Shown here: positions 62,707 through 64,000 of the stretch, piece after piece
How positions within the stretch are numbered: the first letter of the stretch is position 1
Layout of the letters: each line of letters starts with the position of its first letter
Translations under genes and position numbers: made by a program
Origin: Thiodiazotropha sp040791665
Lineage (GTDB): Bacteria; Pseudomonadota; Gammaproteobacteria; Chromatiales; Chromatiaceae
NCBI GenBank assembly: GCA_040791665.1
Contig: JBFNNX010000017.1
Coordinates: 124,001-188,000, forward strand
Reading direction: 5' to 3'
DNA: 64,000 nucleotides
The notes under the pieces: generated by a model
The model's input: only the letters and a program-made list of their open reading frames with translations
Told to the model about the DNA's origin: nothing
Database searches by the model: none

Positions 62707-63767
62707 GCTGAAAGCCGGAGGCTCTCCAGTACCTCGATCAATCGTTGATTCTGCTTTGGAGTACCGATGGTGATGCGTAGATGGCCGTCGATTCTTGGCT
62801 GCCGGAAATGACGCACGATAACCCCCTCCTCACGCAGTTTTGCGGCGATCACCGATGCGTCCCGCAATGGGTGATGGGCAAATACGAAGTTGGCGGCAGA
62901 GGGAAGTACCCGAAATCCCAAGGCCCCCAGTTCGCTACTGAGAAGCTCTCTGGATTCGATGATTTGATGACAGACCTTAGTGAAATAGTCTTGATCCTCA
63001 AAGGAGGCGATTGCTGCGGCCGCGGCAATTCGGTCGATGGGATAGGAGTTGAAGCTATCCTTCACCCGTACAAGTCCCTCGATCAACTCGGAACTGCCCA
63101 TCGCCAGTCCGATTCGCAGGCCGGCCAGGGCACGGGATTTGGAGAGCGTCTGAGTCACCACCAGATTGGCATAGCGGTTCACCAATGCCACCGTGCTTTC
63201 ACCGCCAAAATCGATATAGGCCTCATCGATCACTACCACGGAGTCCCGGTTACGCTCGAGTAGCCACTCGATTTGCTGCAATGACAACAGACAGCCGGTA
63301 GGCGCATTCGGATTGGGGAAAATGATGCCGCCGTTGGCCTGGGTATAGGATTCGAGATCGAGATTGAATCCATCATCGAGGGGAATTGTTTGATATGCGA
63401 TGCCGTACAGCTGGCAATAGACCGGGTAGAAGCTGTAGGTGATATCAGGGAACAGCAGCGGCCGGGATTGTTGAAAAAAGGCAAAGAAGGCATGGGCGAG
63501 TACCTCGTCCGAGCCATTGCCGACAAAGACCTGTTGCGCTTTCAGGCCGTAGTAGTCAGCCACCGTTTCCCGCAAGCCGGTGGAACTGGGATCGGGATAG
63601 AGTCGCAACCCATCGTCGACGACCTTGTTAATCGCGTCTATCACCCGGGGTGACGGCCCGTAGGGATTCTCGTTTGTGTTGAGTTTGATCAGGTTGCCGA
63701 TGTGCGGCTGTTCACCCGGGATATAGGGTGAAAGTCGATTGACAATAGGGCTCCAATAGCGGCTCAT
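62703..63767 (-). CDS. hisC: Histidinol-phosphate aminotransferase
   Basis: The 354-residue PLP enzyme has the fold-type I features LNTNENPYGPSPRV, PNAPTGCLLS, VVIDEAYIDF and the PLP-binding Lys in TLSKSRALAGLRIGLAM. It converts imidazole-acetol phosphate to histidinol phosphate. It follows hisD on the same strand with a gap of about 86 bases, as in many his operons. Confidence 0.95.
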   Translation of the reverse strand: MSRYWSPIVNRLSPYIPGEQPHIGNLIKLNTNENPYGPSPRVIDAINKVVDDGLRLYPDPSSTGLRETVADYYGLKAQQVFVGNGSDEVLAHAFFAFFQQSRPLLFPDITYSFYPVYCQLYGIAYQTIPLDDGFNLDLESYTQANGGIIFPNPNAPTGCLLSLQQIEWLLERNRDSVVVIDEAYIDFGGESTVALVNRYANLVVTQTLSKSRALAGLRIGLAMGSSELIEGLVRVKDSFNSYPIDRIAAAAAIASFEDQDYFTKVCHQIIESRELLSSELGALGFRVLPSAANFVFAHHPLRDASVIAAKLREEGVIVRHFRQPRIDGHLRITIGTPKQNQRLIEVLESLRLSA

Positions 63768-63853
63768 CGTTAGAATATCCTGGTTTTTTTATACCTGCAT
63801 GGAAATAGTCGACTCAACCAAGTATGGGTGCTGGACGCCGATATGGACTCCGC

Positions 63854-64000
63854 CTAACCCTCCGACTGCTTAAATCGATACTCTGCAGAACGGGCATGAG
63901 CTGTGAGCCCCTCGCCTCTGGCCATGACGGACGATGTCCTGGCCAGTGCGTCGGCGCCTTCCGCAGATGCCATGATCAAACTGGAACGCTTTTGAAAATC
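63854..64000 (-). CDS. hisD: Histidinol dehydrogenase, C-terminal part (cut by window edge)
   Basis: The stop is TAG at 63854-63856 and the frame continues beyond base 64000. The 48 visible residues (DFQKRSSLIMASAEGADALA, RGEGLTAHARSAEYRF) match the HisD C-terminus, including the AHARSAEYR ending. HisD makes the final two oxidations to histidine. It is upstream of hisC in the same unit. Confidence 0.88.
   Translation of the reverse strand, partial: DFQKRSSLIMASAEGADALARTSSVMARGEGLTAHARSAEYRFKQSEG

Overview
The window looks like a chromosomal segment of a free-living-type gammaproteobacterium. The protein complement (QmcA/NfeD pair, Mg-type HemB, FeoABC, PstSCAB-PhoU, PrlC, PriA, an orphan MlaC, large signalling proteins) and the codon use resemble sulfur-oxidising Chromatiales such as Sedimenticola or the Thiodiazotropha symbionts. 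That placement is inference from gene content; there is no rRNA or other taxonomic marker here, and no tRNA gene was seen.

Region 1 (1-10.5 kb) is an accessory island of Rhs/YD-repeat polymorphic toxins. A 5'-truncated rhs gene (copy 1) is followed about 4.85 kb downstream by a second core. The first 938 bp of the window recur unchanged, by eye, at 4855-5792. The two copies then diverge into unrelated C-terminal toxin tips: an ADP-ribosyltransferase-like tip in copy 1, and a Hint domain plus an unrecognised toxin in copy 2. Each tip is followed by a small AT-rich gene that is the likely immunity gene. Around them lie displaced cassettes: tip remnants, orphan immunity genes (one of the WapI type, one with a -1 frameshift at an A7 run), short core fragments, a 67-bp perfect tandem duplication and a frameshifted Y1/REP-associated transposase. 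GC content switches sharply between the GC-rich cores and the AT-rich tips and immunity genes.

Region 2 (10.7-31.8 kb) is housekeeping and stress functions: osmC plus a dienelactone-hydrolase-like gene, a Fe-S uracil-DNA glycosylase, a quinone oxidoreductase, a haem-sensor histidine kinase convergent with two response regulators (degenerate HD, and HDOD), qmcA-nfeD, a ttcA-like/CBS/ion-transporter operon, prlC, a CNP1-like exported protein, lemA with a GIDE-domain partner, gamma-carbonic anhydrase, aroE, hemB, a thioredoxin-like protein and tsaC.

Region 3 (31.8-47.5 kb) holds an output-less periplasmic-binding/PAS sensor, mlaC, a Met/His-rich exported protein, an ICMT-like membrane methyltransferase, ppk2, a ClC chloride channel, a SAM methyltransferase, the feoABC ferrous-iron operon behind a clear Fur box, a PilJ-type chemoreceptor, and argS with a SPOR-domain gene.

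Region 4 (47.6-64 kb) holds a PilZ protein, phoB and the full pstSCAB-phoU phosphate regulon with Pho-box-like sites and a terminator after pstS. It also has glgP, an FG-GAP repeat lipoprotein, priA, a fructosamine kinase and the hisC/hisD end of a histidine operon. Phosphate uptake (pst), polyphosphate use (ppk2) and glycogen breakdown (glgP) suggest storage and mobilisation of phosphate and carbon.
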